From the NCBI RefSeq assembly GCF_022829445.1, contig NZ_JAKSXY010000095.1:124001-188000 (forward strand): 64,000 nucleotides of DNA. Reading direction: 5' to 3'. Position numbers and translations under genes: made by a program. Shown here piece after piece: positions 34,525 to 42,163 of this stretch. Below the pieces are notes generated by a model. The model was not told where the DNA came from. It saw only the letters and a list, made by a program, of their open reading frames with translations, and did no database searches. The stretch comes from Methylobacterium sp. J-068. GTDB taxonomy: Bacteria > Pseudomonadota > Alphaproteobacteria > Rhizobiales > Beijerinckiaceae. Within the stretch, counting starts at the first letter, position 1; each line of letters starts with the position of its first letter.

Positions 34525-34839
34525 ATGCGGAAGTTCGCAATCGTTTCGACGGCCCTTCTCAGCCTTGGTGTTCTCGCGGTGGCCCCTGCGGCCGAGGCAC
34601 GCGACTTCGGGCGCGGCGGTGGTTACGGCCACGGCGGTTACGGCGGTGGTCACGCACGCCGTGGGATCGGTACGGGGGCGGCGATCGGACTCGGCATCGC
34701 CGGTCTCGCGGCAGGCGCGGCGGCGGCGGGCGCCTACAATGGCGGCTATGGCGGATACGGCTACGACCGTCCGGTGGGCTACGGGTACGCTCCGGCCTAT
34801 GGCTACGGTGGCGGCGGCTATTACGGGCGCGGCTACTGA
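34525..34839 (+). CDS. secreted Gly/Tyr-rich protein, 104 aa
   Basis: ATG 34525 follows CAGGAG. Signal peptide MRKFAIVSTALLSLGVLAV with cleavage near PAAEA-R. A Gly/His-rich stretch follows, then a glycine-zipper-like segment (GAAIGLGIAGLAAGAAAAGA), then YGG/GYG repeats to the C-terminus. It shares order and start (MRK...) with the 33671 gene, so the two are paralogues. Likely envelope-associated; function unknown. Confidence 0.7.
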   Translation: MRKFAIVSTALLSLGVLAVAPAAEARDFGRGGGYGHGGYGGGHARRGIGTGAAIGLGIAGLAAGAAAAGAYNGGYGGYGYDRPVGYGYAPAYGYGGGGYYGRGY

Positions 34840-35127
34840 ACGGACGCCATTCCGCGTTCATTCGTGTTCGGAGGGTCGCCGCGAGGCGGCCCTTTTTCGT
34901 GACGGTGCCCGCCTCCGTGCGGCGCGCCGGACGATCCGTTGTCCTTCGTCATCCCGTAGATGGCTTCGGCGTGCGGGTGTCCGCTTCGTGGAGAAGGCCT
35001 GACCCGCCGGCCCCTCGGCCGCCGTTCGGCCCGGAACCCCCGTCCGTGATACGCTCACGCATCGTCGAACCGGCATCCCCTCCGGCGGACGGTAGCCTTG
35101 GGTCTTTTCCGCCCGATCGGAGCGCCG

Positions 35128-35559
35128 ATGCCCCGCCCTGCCCTCCTGCGTTTTGCCCTGCCGCGTCTCGCCCGCGTGCTCCCGATCCTGTCGATCGGCC
35201 TCGGATCGGTCCAGGCGGGCGCGGCGCCCTGCCCGGGCTCGACGCAGATGGCGTTGAACGCGTGCGCGGCCGCCGACCTCAAGCGGGCGGATGACGCGAT
35301 GAACGCGGCTTACGGCACGCTCATGGAACGGATCGGACCCAAGGCGCGGGAGGGCTTGCGCGCGGCGCAGAAGGCCTGGTTGCCGTTCCGCGATCAATCC
35401 TGCGCTCTGGAAGCGCTGGGAAGCGAGGGCGGCTCCATCCGGCCGATGATCCTTGCCGGATGTCTCGCCCATCTGACCGATGACCGGACGAAGACGCTCA
35501 GAAACTACCTGACCTGTGACGAGGGCGACCTGACTTGTGTCGGGCGGTTTCAGGAGTGA
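35128..35559 (+). CDS. LprI-like DUF1311 secreted protein, 143 aa
   Basis: Signal peptide (LPRLARVLPILSIGLGSVQAG) is followed by the DUF1311/lysozyme-inhibitor LprI-type domain: CPGSTQMALNACAAADLKRADDAMNAAY split around conserved cysteines, then AAQKAWLPFRDQSCALEA and ILAGCLAHLTDDRTKTL. Family members are periplasmic, and some inhibit lysozyme. ATG 35128 is chosen at the start of the signal peptide. The stop codon lies inside the first arm of a terminator-like repeat (35558). Confidence 0.8.
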   Translation: MPRPALLRFALPRLARVLPILSIGLGSVQAGAAPCPGSTQMALNACAAADLKRADDAMNAAYGTLMERIGPKAREGLRAAQKAWLPFRDQSCALEALGSEGGSIRPMILAGCLAHLTDDRTKTLRNYLTCDEGDLTCVGRFQE

Positions 35560-35657
35560 GACCGTCTTCCCCTTGATCCAAGCCGAGACGGTCTCGCTCG
35601 GCCCGCGCGGCGCCCGAGCGAAGCCCAAGATCCGCCATCCCGAAGGGATCGACCGGA
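35558..35657 (+). repeat. dispersed intergenic repeat, copy A
   Basis: The hairpin GAGACCGTCT...AGACGGTCTC with an inner CTTG-ATC-CAAG stem (35558-35595) is followed by a conserved tail (GCTCGGCCCGCGCGGCGCC, then ATCCGCCATCCCGAAGGGAT). It starts at the LprI-like gene's stop codon. The same unit occurs at 44957 and 63883. Confidence 0.75.
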
Positions 35658-35904
35658 TTTGCTATGAGATCGGAAGCGGATCGGTCGTCGTCGAGCAGGG
35701 TACGGGCGTCGTTCTTCGGCCCTTTACCTGCACTCCCGGGCCGGTTGCTTACGGTTCTTTAATCCCGTATCGACAAATCTGTGGCCAGGATGCCCGTGCG
35801 TGCCCAGATATCCGACAGAGCCAGCGGCACCGTCGGCGAGAGGGACCGCCGGCAGGAGCACGATCCCGGATCGACACGATTTCAGACCATCTGATCGAGA
35901 GAGC

Positions 35905-36408
35905 ATGTTGCGTAGACAGGCGCGGCGGTCGTTCACCGTCGAAGTGAAGCAAGGCGCCCCCTCGGGCCGCTCCGTCATTCCCGCCAAGCAGCCGCGCGTT
36001 CCGCGTGGGCCGAAGCGCGTCCCGGAGCCTCCGGCCGAGATGTCGGCCCTCTTCGCGCCTTCCCCGGTATCCGCAGACACCGCGAAGGCCGAGGCGCCGC
36101 GCCGCATCCTGCCGAACCTCATCGCCTGGGAGCCGCCGGAGCCGGAGGCCGAGCCCGCGATGGTGCGCGAGCCGCCCCTGCCGCGTGTTCGCCGCGTCGT
36201 CCCCGCCCCGCTCGCCGAGGCGGCCCCGCGCCGCCGGGGCAGGCCCCGGAAGGTGGTGCCCGAGGCCGAGGCGGCCCCTTCCGCCCCGCCGGAGGTCGCT
36301 CCGTCGGCCCCGCAGCGTCCCGTCTTCGCGTCGGTCGCGCGCGCCGGTGCCCCCGGTCTGCCGCGCGCCGAGCGCTGGAAACGCCGCCTTCACCGCGCGT
36401 GCTGGTAG
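35905..36408 (+). CDS. AT-hook-containing Pro/Ala-rich protein, 167 aa
   Basis: Basic N-terminus (MLRRQARRSFTVEVKQGAPS) and long Pro/Glu/Ala-rich, probably disordered segments. A clear AT-hook (APRRRGRPRKVVPEAEAAP; GRP core) at about residue 110 would bind the minor groove of AT-rich DNA. It ends basic (AERWKRRLHRACW). ATG 35905 has GAGAGAG upstream. Possibly a nucleoid-associated or regulatory protein of alphaproteobacteria (inference). Confidence 0.6.
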   Translation: MLRRQARRSFTVEVKQGAPSGRSVIPAKQPRVPRGPKRVPEPPAEMSALFAPSPVSADTAKAEAPRRILPNLIAWEPPEPEAEPAMVREPPLPRVRRVVPAPLAEAAPRRRGRPRKVVPEAEAAPSAPPEVAPSAPQRPVFASVARAGAPGLPRAERWKRRLHRACW

Positions 36409-36502
36409 TCTCGGGCTCCTCCGGACGTCGACCGTTCGGAACCCTGTCGCGCGGCCCTGACAATTCGGCGGCCGGCATCGGCACCGGTGTGGAGAGACGG
36501 AC

Positions 36503-36685
36503 ATGGCCGGCCTGAAGGACAAGCGCGGTTTCATCGACAAGGACCGCCTGGATCTCTCCGAGCGCAAGGCGGTCGAGTTCTGGATGAAGCGCTGGGGCGT
36601 CACGCAGGACCAGCTCACGGCCGCGCACCGGAAGGTCGGCCGGATGAGCAAGGACATCGCGGCGGAACTGGGCAAGAAGCGGTAG
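36503..36685 (+). CDS. DUF3606 protein, 60 aa
   Basis: The pattern LDLSERKAVEFWMKRWGVTQ followed by DQLTAAHRKVGRMSKDIAAEL is the DUF3606 signature, a tiny helical domain found in many alpha- and betaproteobacteria with no known function. The 60-residue length is normal. GGAGAGACGG lies just upstream of ATG 36503. Confidence 0.85.
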   Translation: MAGLKDKRGFIDKDRLDLSERKAVEFWMKRWGVTQDQLTAAHRKVGRMSKDIAAELGKKR

Positions 36686-36821
36686 CGATCTCGTCGACGC
36701 GACGAGCCGGCGCGGCGCCGGTCTTCCCATGGGCGCCGGTGCCGTGTAGCTCACGCGGGTACGTCCCGCCCCCTGCGGGAATTGGGCGCGGCGAGCCCGC
36801 GCCGCACAGTTGGGATGACCG

Positions 36822-37070
36822 ATGACCCGCATGGCCCGCGCGACCCTCGGTCTCGCCCTGATCGCGCTGCCGATGGGCCTGCCGGTCCCCGTGGCGGCGC
36901 AGAGCCCGGCCAAGGACTTCCTGTTCCAGGAGCAGCGCTTCAGCCGCGCGTGCCGGCCACCGCTGAAATACGCGGCCGGCGCCTGCGTCCGCCGTTGTCC
37001 CGCGGGCTACGAGGACATGGGCCGGACCTGCCGCCAGAGGAGCATGCGGGGCGGCGGCGGAGGCCGGTGA
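36822..37070 (+). CDS. small secreted Cys-containing protein, 82 aa
   Basis: Signal peptide MTRMARATLGLALIALPMGL to about PVAAQ. The mature part has four cysteines (FSRACRPPLKYAAGACVRRCPAGYEDMGRTC split over two loops), suggesting two disulfides. It ends in a Gly/Arg tail. No family recognised. It converges with paoC. Confidence 0.6.
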   Translation: MTRMARATLGLALIALPMGLPVPVAAQSPAKDFLFQEQRFSRACRPPLKYAAGACVRRCPAGYEDMGRTCRQRSMRGGGGGR

Positions 37071-37130
37071 CGGCGCGCGCGGCGCCGCCACCTTCGAAGC
37101 CTGCGCCGACCGGCGCGGCCGGTCGCCGGG

Positions 37131-39350
37131 TCAGGCCGCGTCCGGCATGCGCTCCAGGAGCTTGTCGAGGGTGATGGGATAGTCCCGCACCCGCACGCCG
37201 GTGGCGTTGTAGACGGCGTTCGCCACCGCCGCGCCGACGCCGCAGATGCCGAGCTCACCGACGCCCTTGGCCTTCATGGGCGAGGATTGCGGATCGACCT
37301 CGTCGAGGAAGATCACCTCCTGGTGCGGAATGTCGGCATGCACCGGAACCTCGTAGCCGGCCAGATCGTGGTTGACGAAGAAGCCCCGCTTCGTGTCGAC
37401 CGCGAGTTCCTCCATCAGGGCCGCGCCGACGCCCATCGTCATGGCGCCGATGACCTGGCTGCGCGCCGATTTCGGGTTGAGGATGCGCCCGGCCGCGCAG
37501 ACCGCCAGCATGCGCCGCACCCGGATCTCCGCCGTGTCGACATCGACGCCCACCTCCACGAAATGGCCCGCGAAGGTCGATTGCTGCTGCTTCTTGGCGA
37601 GATCGCCGTACGCGATGGAATCCTCGGCCACGAGTTCGCCCTCGCTCGCCGCCTGCGCCAGCGCCTCGGTCCGGTTGCCGGAGCGGACCGCGCCGTCCTC
37701 GAACACGGCGTCGGCCGAGTTGAAGCCGAGCCGCTGCGCCACGGCCTCCCGCAGCTTGACGCAGGCCGCGTAGACGCCGGCCGTGGCGTTGTTGGCACCG
37801 AACTGCCCGCCCGAGCCGGCCGAGACCGGGAAGTCCGAGTCGCCGAGGCGCACCACCACGCGATCCAGGGGCAGGCCCATCATCTCGGCGGCCGTCTGGG
37901 CGATGATGGTGTAGCTGCCCGTGCCGATGTCGGTCATGTCGGTCTCGACCGTGACCACGCCGTCGCGGCCGAGCCGGACCCGGGCCCCCGACTTCATCAG
38001 GAGGTTGTTGCGGAAGCCCGCCGCCATGCCGATCCCGACCAGCCAGCGCCCGTCCCGGACCTGGCCGGGCTTCGGGTTGCGCCTGTCCCAACCGAAGGTT
38101 TTCGCGCCGAGCTCGAGGCAGCCGACGAGGTTCCGGTGCGAGAAAGGGCGCTCCGGATGGCCCGGATCGACCTGGGTGTCGTTGCGGACGCGGAACGCCA
38201 CCGGGTCCATCCCCAGCGCCTCCGCCATCTCGTCCATGGCGATCTCCAGCGCCATCAGGCCGGGCGCCTCGCCCGGCGCCCGCATCGAATTGCCCTCGGG
38301 CAGGTCGAGATGCGCGAGCTTCATGGCGGTCAGGCGGTTGGCGCCCGCATAGAGGAGCTTGGTCTGGTCGACCGCCGTCTCCGGCTTGCCCTGCGGAAGG
38401 TTGCCCGACGTGCTCTCGTGCGCGATGGCGGTGATCGTCCCGTCCTTCGTCGCGCCGATGCGGATGCGCTGGATCGTGGCCGGCCGGTGCGTGGTGTTGT
38501 TGGCGATCAGCGGGCGCGTCAGCGCGACCTTGACGGGACGCCCGGCGGCCTTGGCGGCAAGCGCCGCCACCACCGCGTCGGAGCGCACGAACAGCTTTCC
38601 GCCGAAGCCGCCGCCGATATAGGGCGAGTCGACGCGGATCGCATCCGCCGGGAGCCCCAGGATCTTGGCGATGCTGCCCTTGGTCCAGGCGATCATCTGG
38701 TTGGAGGTCCAGAGCGTGAGTTTCTCGCCCTCCCAGGCGGCGATGGTCGCGTGCGGCTCCATCATCGCGTGGCTCTCGTCGGGCGTGGTGTAGGTCTCGT
38801 CGAATCGGACGGCCGCAGCCGCGAACGCCCCCTCGAAATCGCCCGTCCGGTCCTCTCCGCCACCGCCGCTGCCCTCGCCGCTGTCGCCCGGAACGGGCTT
38901 GGCGGAGGCCGCCACGGCGGCGAGATCGAACTGCCCCGCCGCGCGGACATAGTCGACCTTGATCAGGAAGGCGGCGGCCCGGGCCTGCTCGAAGGTCTCG
39001 GCCACCACCACGGCGATGGCCTGATGGTAGTGCTGGATCTCGGCGCCGCCGAAGAGGTTCGCGGCGTTCATCCGGCCCAGGCCGAGCTTCGGCATGTCGA
39101 GGGTGGTGACGATGGCGACGACGCCGGGGGCCTTCCCGGCGGCCTCGGTATCGATCCCGCGCACCCGGCCCTTGGCGATGCCGGCGCCCAGGACGTAGCC
39201 GTAGGCCTGGTTCGCCGCCACGTCGTGGCGCTCGTAGGCATAGGGCGCAGTGCCGGTGGTCTTGAACTTGCCGTCGATGCGGTCGAGGGGCTGGCCGACG
39301 ACCTTGAGCCGGTCGATGGGGTTCTGCCCCGCGGGGGTGTCGAACTTCAT
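37131..39350 (-). CDS. paoC: xanthine-dehydrogenase-family molybdopterin-binding subunit (PaoC-like)
   Basis: Large catalytic subunit (739 aa) of a periplasmic aldehyde oxidoreductase; oxidises aldehydes using a molybdenum cofactor. It starts MKFDTPAGQNPIDRLKVVGQ. Family segments: GRVRGIDTEAAGKAPGVV, YTTPDESHAMMEPHATIA, YIGGGFGGKLFVRSD and MRAPGEAPGLMALEIAMDEM. The motif near the end, AKGVGELGICGVG, holds the catalytic Glu. It has no signal of its own; in E. coli PaoC is carried to the periplasm by the Tat signal of the small subunit. Last gene of paoABC, 3 bp after paoB. Confidence 0.9.
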   Translation of the reverse strand: MKFDTPAGQNPIDRLKVVGQPLDRIDGKFKTTGTAPYAYERHDVAANQAYGYVLGAGIAKGRVRGIDTEAAGKAPGVVAIVTTLDMPKLGLGRMNAANLFGGAEIQHYHQAIAVVVAETFEQARAAAFLIKVDYVRAAGQFDLAAVAASAKPVPGDSGEGSGGGGEDRTGDFEGAFAAAAVRFDETYTTPDESHAMMEPHATIAAWEGEKLTLWTSNQMIAWTKGSIAKILGLPADAIRVDSPYIGGGFGGKLFVRSDAVVAALAAKAAGRPVKVALTRPLIANNTTHRPATIQRIRIGATKDGTITAIAHESTSGNLPQGKPETAVDQTKLLYAGANRLTAMKLAHLDLPEGNSMRAPGEAPGLMALEIAMDEMAEALGMDPVAFRVRNDTQVDPGHPERPFSHRNLVGCLELGAKTFGWDRRNPKPGQVRDGRWLVGIGMAAGFRNNLLMKSGARVRLGRDGVVTVETDMTDIGTGSYTIIAQTAAEMMGLPLDRVVVRLGDSDFPVSAGSGGQFGANNATAGVYAACVKLREAVAQRLGFNSADAVFEDGAVRSGNRTEALAQAASEGELVAEDSIAYGDLAKKQQQSTFAGHFVEVGVDVDTAEIRVRRMLAVCAAGRILNPKSARSQVIGAMTMGVGAALMEELAVDTKRGFFVNHDLAGYEVPVHADIPHQEVIFLDEVDPQSSPMKAKGVGELGICGVGAAVANAVYNATGVRVRDYPITLDKLLERMPDAA

Positions 39351-39353
39351 GGC

Positions 39354-40304
39354 TCAGGCCCTCGCTTCGGTGAGCGCCGCGCCGAGCGTGCGCTCGGCCA
39401 GCTTCAGCTTGTAGGCGTTGTCGCGCGTCGGCTTGGCGCCGTCGAAGGCCCGCGCGGTGACCGCCTTGGCACCCCGGGTCATCTCGGCTTCGGCCGCCTC
39501 GACGCGCCAGGGCTTGTGGGCGACGCCGCCGAAGGCCACGCGGCCGCTGCCGTCCGCCTGCACCACCGCCGCCACCGAGACCAGGGCGTAGGCATAGGAG
39601 GCCCGGTCGCGGACCTTGCGGTAGATGTGCGCCCCGCCCAGCGGCTTGGGCAACGTCACCGCCGTGATGAGTTCGCCGGGCTTCAGGGTGGTGTCGACCT
39701 CCGGCCGGTCGCCGGCCAGGCGGTGGAACGCGGCGATCGGAATGGCGCGGGCGGTCCCCTTGGCGTCGATGGTCTCGACCGTGGCGTCGAGGACGCGCAT
39801 GGCCACCGCCATGTCGCCCGGATGCGTGGCGATGCAGGTTTCGCTCGCGCCGATCACGGCGAGCTGACGCGAGACGCCGTCGAGGGCCGAGCAGCCGGAG
39901 CCCGGCTGGCGTTTGTTGCAGGCCTGGGCCGTGTCGTAGAAGTACGGGCAGCGGGTCCGCTGGAGCAGGTTGCCGGCGGTGGTGGCCTTGTTGCGCAATT
40001 GCCCCGAGGCGCCGGCCAGCAGGGCGCGGCTGAGCACCGCGTAGTCCCTGCGCACGCGGGCATCCGCCGCGAGATCGGTGTTGCGCACCAGCGCGCCGAC
40101 GCGCAGGCCGCCCTCCGGGGTCGGCTCGATCGTGTCGAGGCCGAGGCCGTTCACGTCGACGAGGTGGGTGGGCGTCTCGATCTGCAGCTTCATCAGGTCG
40201 AGCAGGTTGGTGCCGCCGGCGATGAACTTGGCGTTCGGAGTGCGGGACACGGCGGCGGCGGCCTCGGCGGGCGTGCCCGGACGCTCGTAGGTGAAGGATT
40301 TCAT
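39354..40304 (-). CDS. paoB: FAD-binding subunit with extra [4Fe-4S] cluster insertion (PaoB-like)
   Basis: Medium subunit, 316 aa. [20 protein letters not shown] and [19 protein letters not shown] form the FAD-binding domain. The insertion [19 protein letters not shown] plus SGCSALDG supplies the additional [4Fe-4S] cysteines known from E. coli PaoB and absent from ordinary xanthine dehydrogenase FAD subunits. The C-terminal CO-dehydrogenase flavoprotein domain is present ([19 protein letters not shown]). ATG 40304 overlaps the paoA stop (ATGA). Confidence 0.9.
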   Translation of the reverse strand: MKSFTYERPGTPAEAAAAVSRTPNAKFIAGGTNLLDLMKLQIETPTHLVDVNGLGLDTIEPTPEGGLRVGALVRNTDLAADARVRRDYAVLSRALLAGASGQLRNKATTAGNLLQRTRCPYFYDTAQACNKRQPGSGCSALDGVSRQLAVIGASETCIATHPGDMAVAMRVLDATVETIDAKGTARAIPIAAFHRLAGDRPEVDTTLKPGELITAVTLPKPLGGAHIYRKVRDRASYAYALVSVAAVVQADGSGRVAFGGVAHKPWRVEAAEAEMTRGAKAVTARAFDGAKPTRDNAYKLKLAERTLGAALTEARA

Positions 40305-40966
40305 GCGGGCCCCCGTGTGGTCAGATTGCCGGCGACCTCGGTCATCGCCTCGACGATGTTGGAATAGGCGCCGCAGCGGCAGATGTTGCCGCTCATGCGC
40401 TCGCGGATCTCGGCGTCCGTGACCTGCATCGGCGCATTCAGATCGGCCGTGACGTGGCTCGGGATGCCGGCCTTGATCTCGGCCAGCACCGCGACGCCCG
40501 AGCAGATCTGGCCCGGCGTGCAGTAGCCGCACTGGTAGCCGTCATGCTTGATGAAGGCGGCCTGCATCGGATGCAGGTTTTCGGGCTGGCCGAGGCCCTC
40601 GATGGTGGTGATCTCGGCGCCCTGGTGCATGACCGCCAGGGTCAGGCAGGCGTTGATGCGCCGTCCGTCGACGATCATCGTGCAGGCACCGCACTGGCCG
40701 TGATCGCAGCCCTTCTTGGAGCCGGTCAGGTGCAGGTGCTCGCGCGCCGCGTCGAGGAGGGAGGTGCGGGTGTCGAGTTCGAGGTCGCGCCGCTGCCCGT
40801 TCATCGTGAAGGACACCCGGGCGAGCACGGGCTGGTCGGTGCCGGCATTCTCGGCCCGACTGGTGCCGGGCATGGCGGTCATGGCGGCGCAGGCGGCCGT
40901 TCCCGCCATCAGGTCTCGACGACTCAATCCAATCTCTCCGGGACATATTTCTTCGGAACGGGACAT
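40301..40966 (-). CDS. paoA: [2Fe-2S] subunit with Tat signal (PaoA-like)
   Basis: Small electron-transfer subunit, 221 aa. The Tat signal ([19 protein letters not shown]) marks the complex for the periplasm. A plant-ferredoxin-type cluster follows ([16 protein letters not shown] with the fourth Cys in RINACL), then the second helical cluster domain ([26 protein letters not shown]). ATG 40966 is the start that places the twin arginine near the N-terminus; the frame is open upstream but non-coding in character. First gene of paoABC. No molybdenum-cofactor insertion chaperone (PaoD type) is next to it. Confidence 0.92.
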   Translation of the reverse strand: MSRSEEICPGEIGLSRRDLMAGTAACAAMTAMPGTSRAENAGTDQPVLARVSFTMNGQRRDLELDTRTSLLDAAREHLHLTGSKKGCDHGQCGACTMIVDGRRINACLTLAVMHQGAEITTIEGLGQPENLHPMQAAFIKHDGYQCGYCTPGQICSGVAVLAEIKAGIPSHVTADLNAPMQVTDAEIRERMSGNICRCGAYSNIVEAMTEVAGNLTTRGPA

Positions 40967-41521
40967 GGCGTTCTCCGGGCCTGCCGTGGCAAGGCCGTCT
41001 TCGCGCGTCCGTTCGCGCGATCGGGTCTGAAAAACCTTCGGCATTCGTGGACAACGCGAAAACCCGGCGTTCGGCACCGTCGCGAGGTCGGGAAAAACCG
41101 GTGGGCTCTCTGAGCGCGGGCTCGGGTGACCGATGGTCGCGGCCTGTGCGCGAGGCGTCCCGTGACGGTGTCGGACCGGCGGCCGCACGCGCCCCTCGAG
41201 GACGGGCGCTCGCCCCTGGCGCGGCGTCGGGGCGGATCGGTGGCAGGACGATTGCAGGCCAGGACGATCGCAGGGCCGGAACCCGGCGTGACCACGATTG
41301 ATTTTTTCTCTGTCCCAGACATGTTAGGTGTATGGCTCATCAGAACGATAGCGCGGCAGTTTCCATGCGGAGACAGGCAGCAACGGCGCAGTAATTTTCG
41401 AGACCCCTCCGGCATGCGTTCGGGAAAAGAGCGGTCTGCCGCGGGAATGGTTTTTGGTCGATTCTCGAATCGACGCTCGTGTGTGAAGGGTTGGCGCGAA
41501 ACATCTGGGGAATACGGTCAC
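40967..41521. other. 555-bp divergent intergenic region
   Basis: Lies between paoA (minus) and a PAS gene (plus). Open frames here are Arg-rich shadows. It should hold both promoters. A moderately AT-rich patch at 41,297-41,340 (GATTTTTTCTCTGTCCC) is the best candidate area. Confidence 0.35.
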
Positions 41522-42112
41522 GTGGGTCGACATCATGTCATCGCAGCGCAGGCGTCCCCGGGCGTTCTGCAGGAAACGCTCGACAGCTCGGACATCATCG
41601 GCCGATGGGAGTGGGACATCGCGCACGACCGGGTCTATGCCGGCGCGGCCGTTGCCCACCTGTTCAATCTCGAGCCGGCCGTCGCGCAGGCCGGCGCCTC
41701 CCTCTCGTCCTATCTCGCCGCGGTCCATCCGGACGATCGTGAGAAGACGAGCCAGTGCATCACCGCGAGCGCGATGGATGGCCGAACCTACGTGCAGGAA
41801 TACCGCGTGCTCTCGGCGGACGGGGTCACGCGCTGCGTGCTCGCCCGGGGGCGCATCCGGCTGGATGCATCGGGACGGCCGGCATGGGGGACGGGTCTCC
41901 TGATCGACGTCACCCAGAACCGGTGCGAGACCGTGGAAACGGTGCATCAGGACCTGTTGCCCCTCGCGGCCGAGCATTGCCTGGCGATGCGCAAGGCCCT
42001 CCATGCGCTGCCCGAGCCGCTCCTGCGCCGGATGAGCGACATGCTTCTTCTGGAGATCGGCCGGGCGATGGCCCGGGCCGACAGGAACGACCAGCGAAGC
42101 CAGTTGAATTGA
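41522..42112 (+). CDS. PAS-domain sensory protein, 196 aa
   Basis: A single PAS fold: DSSDIIGRWEWDIAHDRVYA, LFNLEPAVAQAGASLSSYL, AAVHPDDREKTSQ, YVQEYRVLSADGVTRCVLAR and WGTGLLIDVTQNR. A helical tail follows that ends in an acidic/basic helix (MLLLEIGRAMARADRNDQ). No output domain is present, so it may act with a partner such as the neighbouring GGDEF-EAL protein or a kinase. GTG 41522 (GGGGAA 9-14 nt upstream) is taken; ATG 41447 would add 25 residues. It converges with the GGDEF-EAL gene. Confidence 0.7.
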   Translation: MGRHHVIAAQASPGVLQETLDSSDIIGRWEWDIAHDRVYAGAAVAHLFNLEPAVAQAGASLSSYLAAVHPDDREKTSQCITASAMDGRTYVQEYRVLSADGVTRCVLARGRIRLDASGRPAWGTGLLIDVTQNRCETVETVHQDLLPLAAEHCLAMRKALHALPEPLLRRMSDMLLLEIGRAMARADRNDQRSQLN

Positions 42113-42129
42113 GGGCGTGCGCGCGTCGC

Positions 42130-42158
42130 GTCGGCCGGGCACCGACGGCCGGGCCGAC
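42130..42158. terminator. inverted repeat between convergent PAS and GGDEF-EAL genes
   Basis: GTCGGCC and GGCCGAC arms enclose a GC-rich loop in the 51-bp gap between two converging genes. No T-run; a bidirectional terminator by position. Confidence 0.35.
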
Positions 42159-42163
42159 CATCG

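Noticed and set aside
37287..40367. 1026-aa plus-strand ORF
   Set aside because: Antisense shadow of paoCBA; composition dominated by His/Arg/Gly/Asp.
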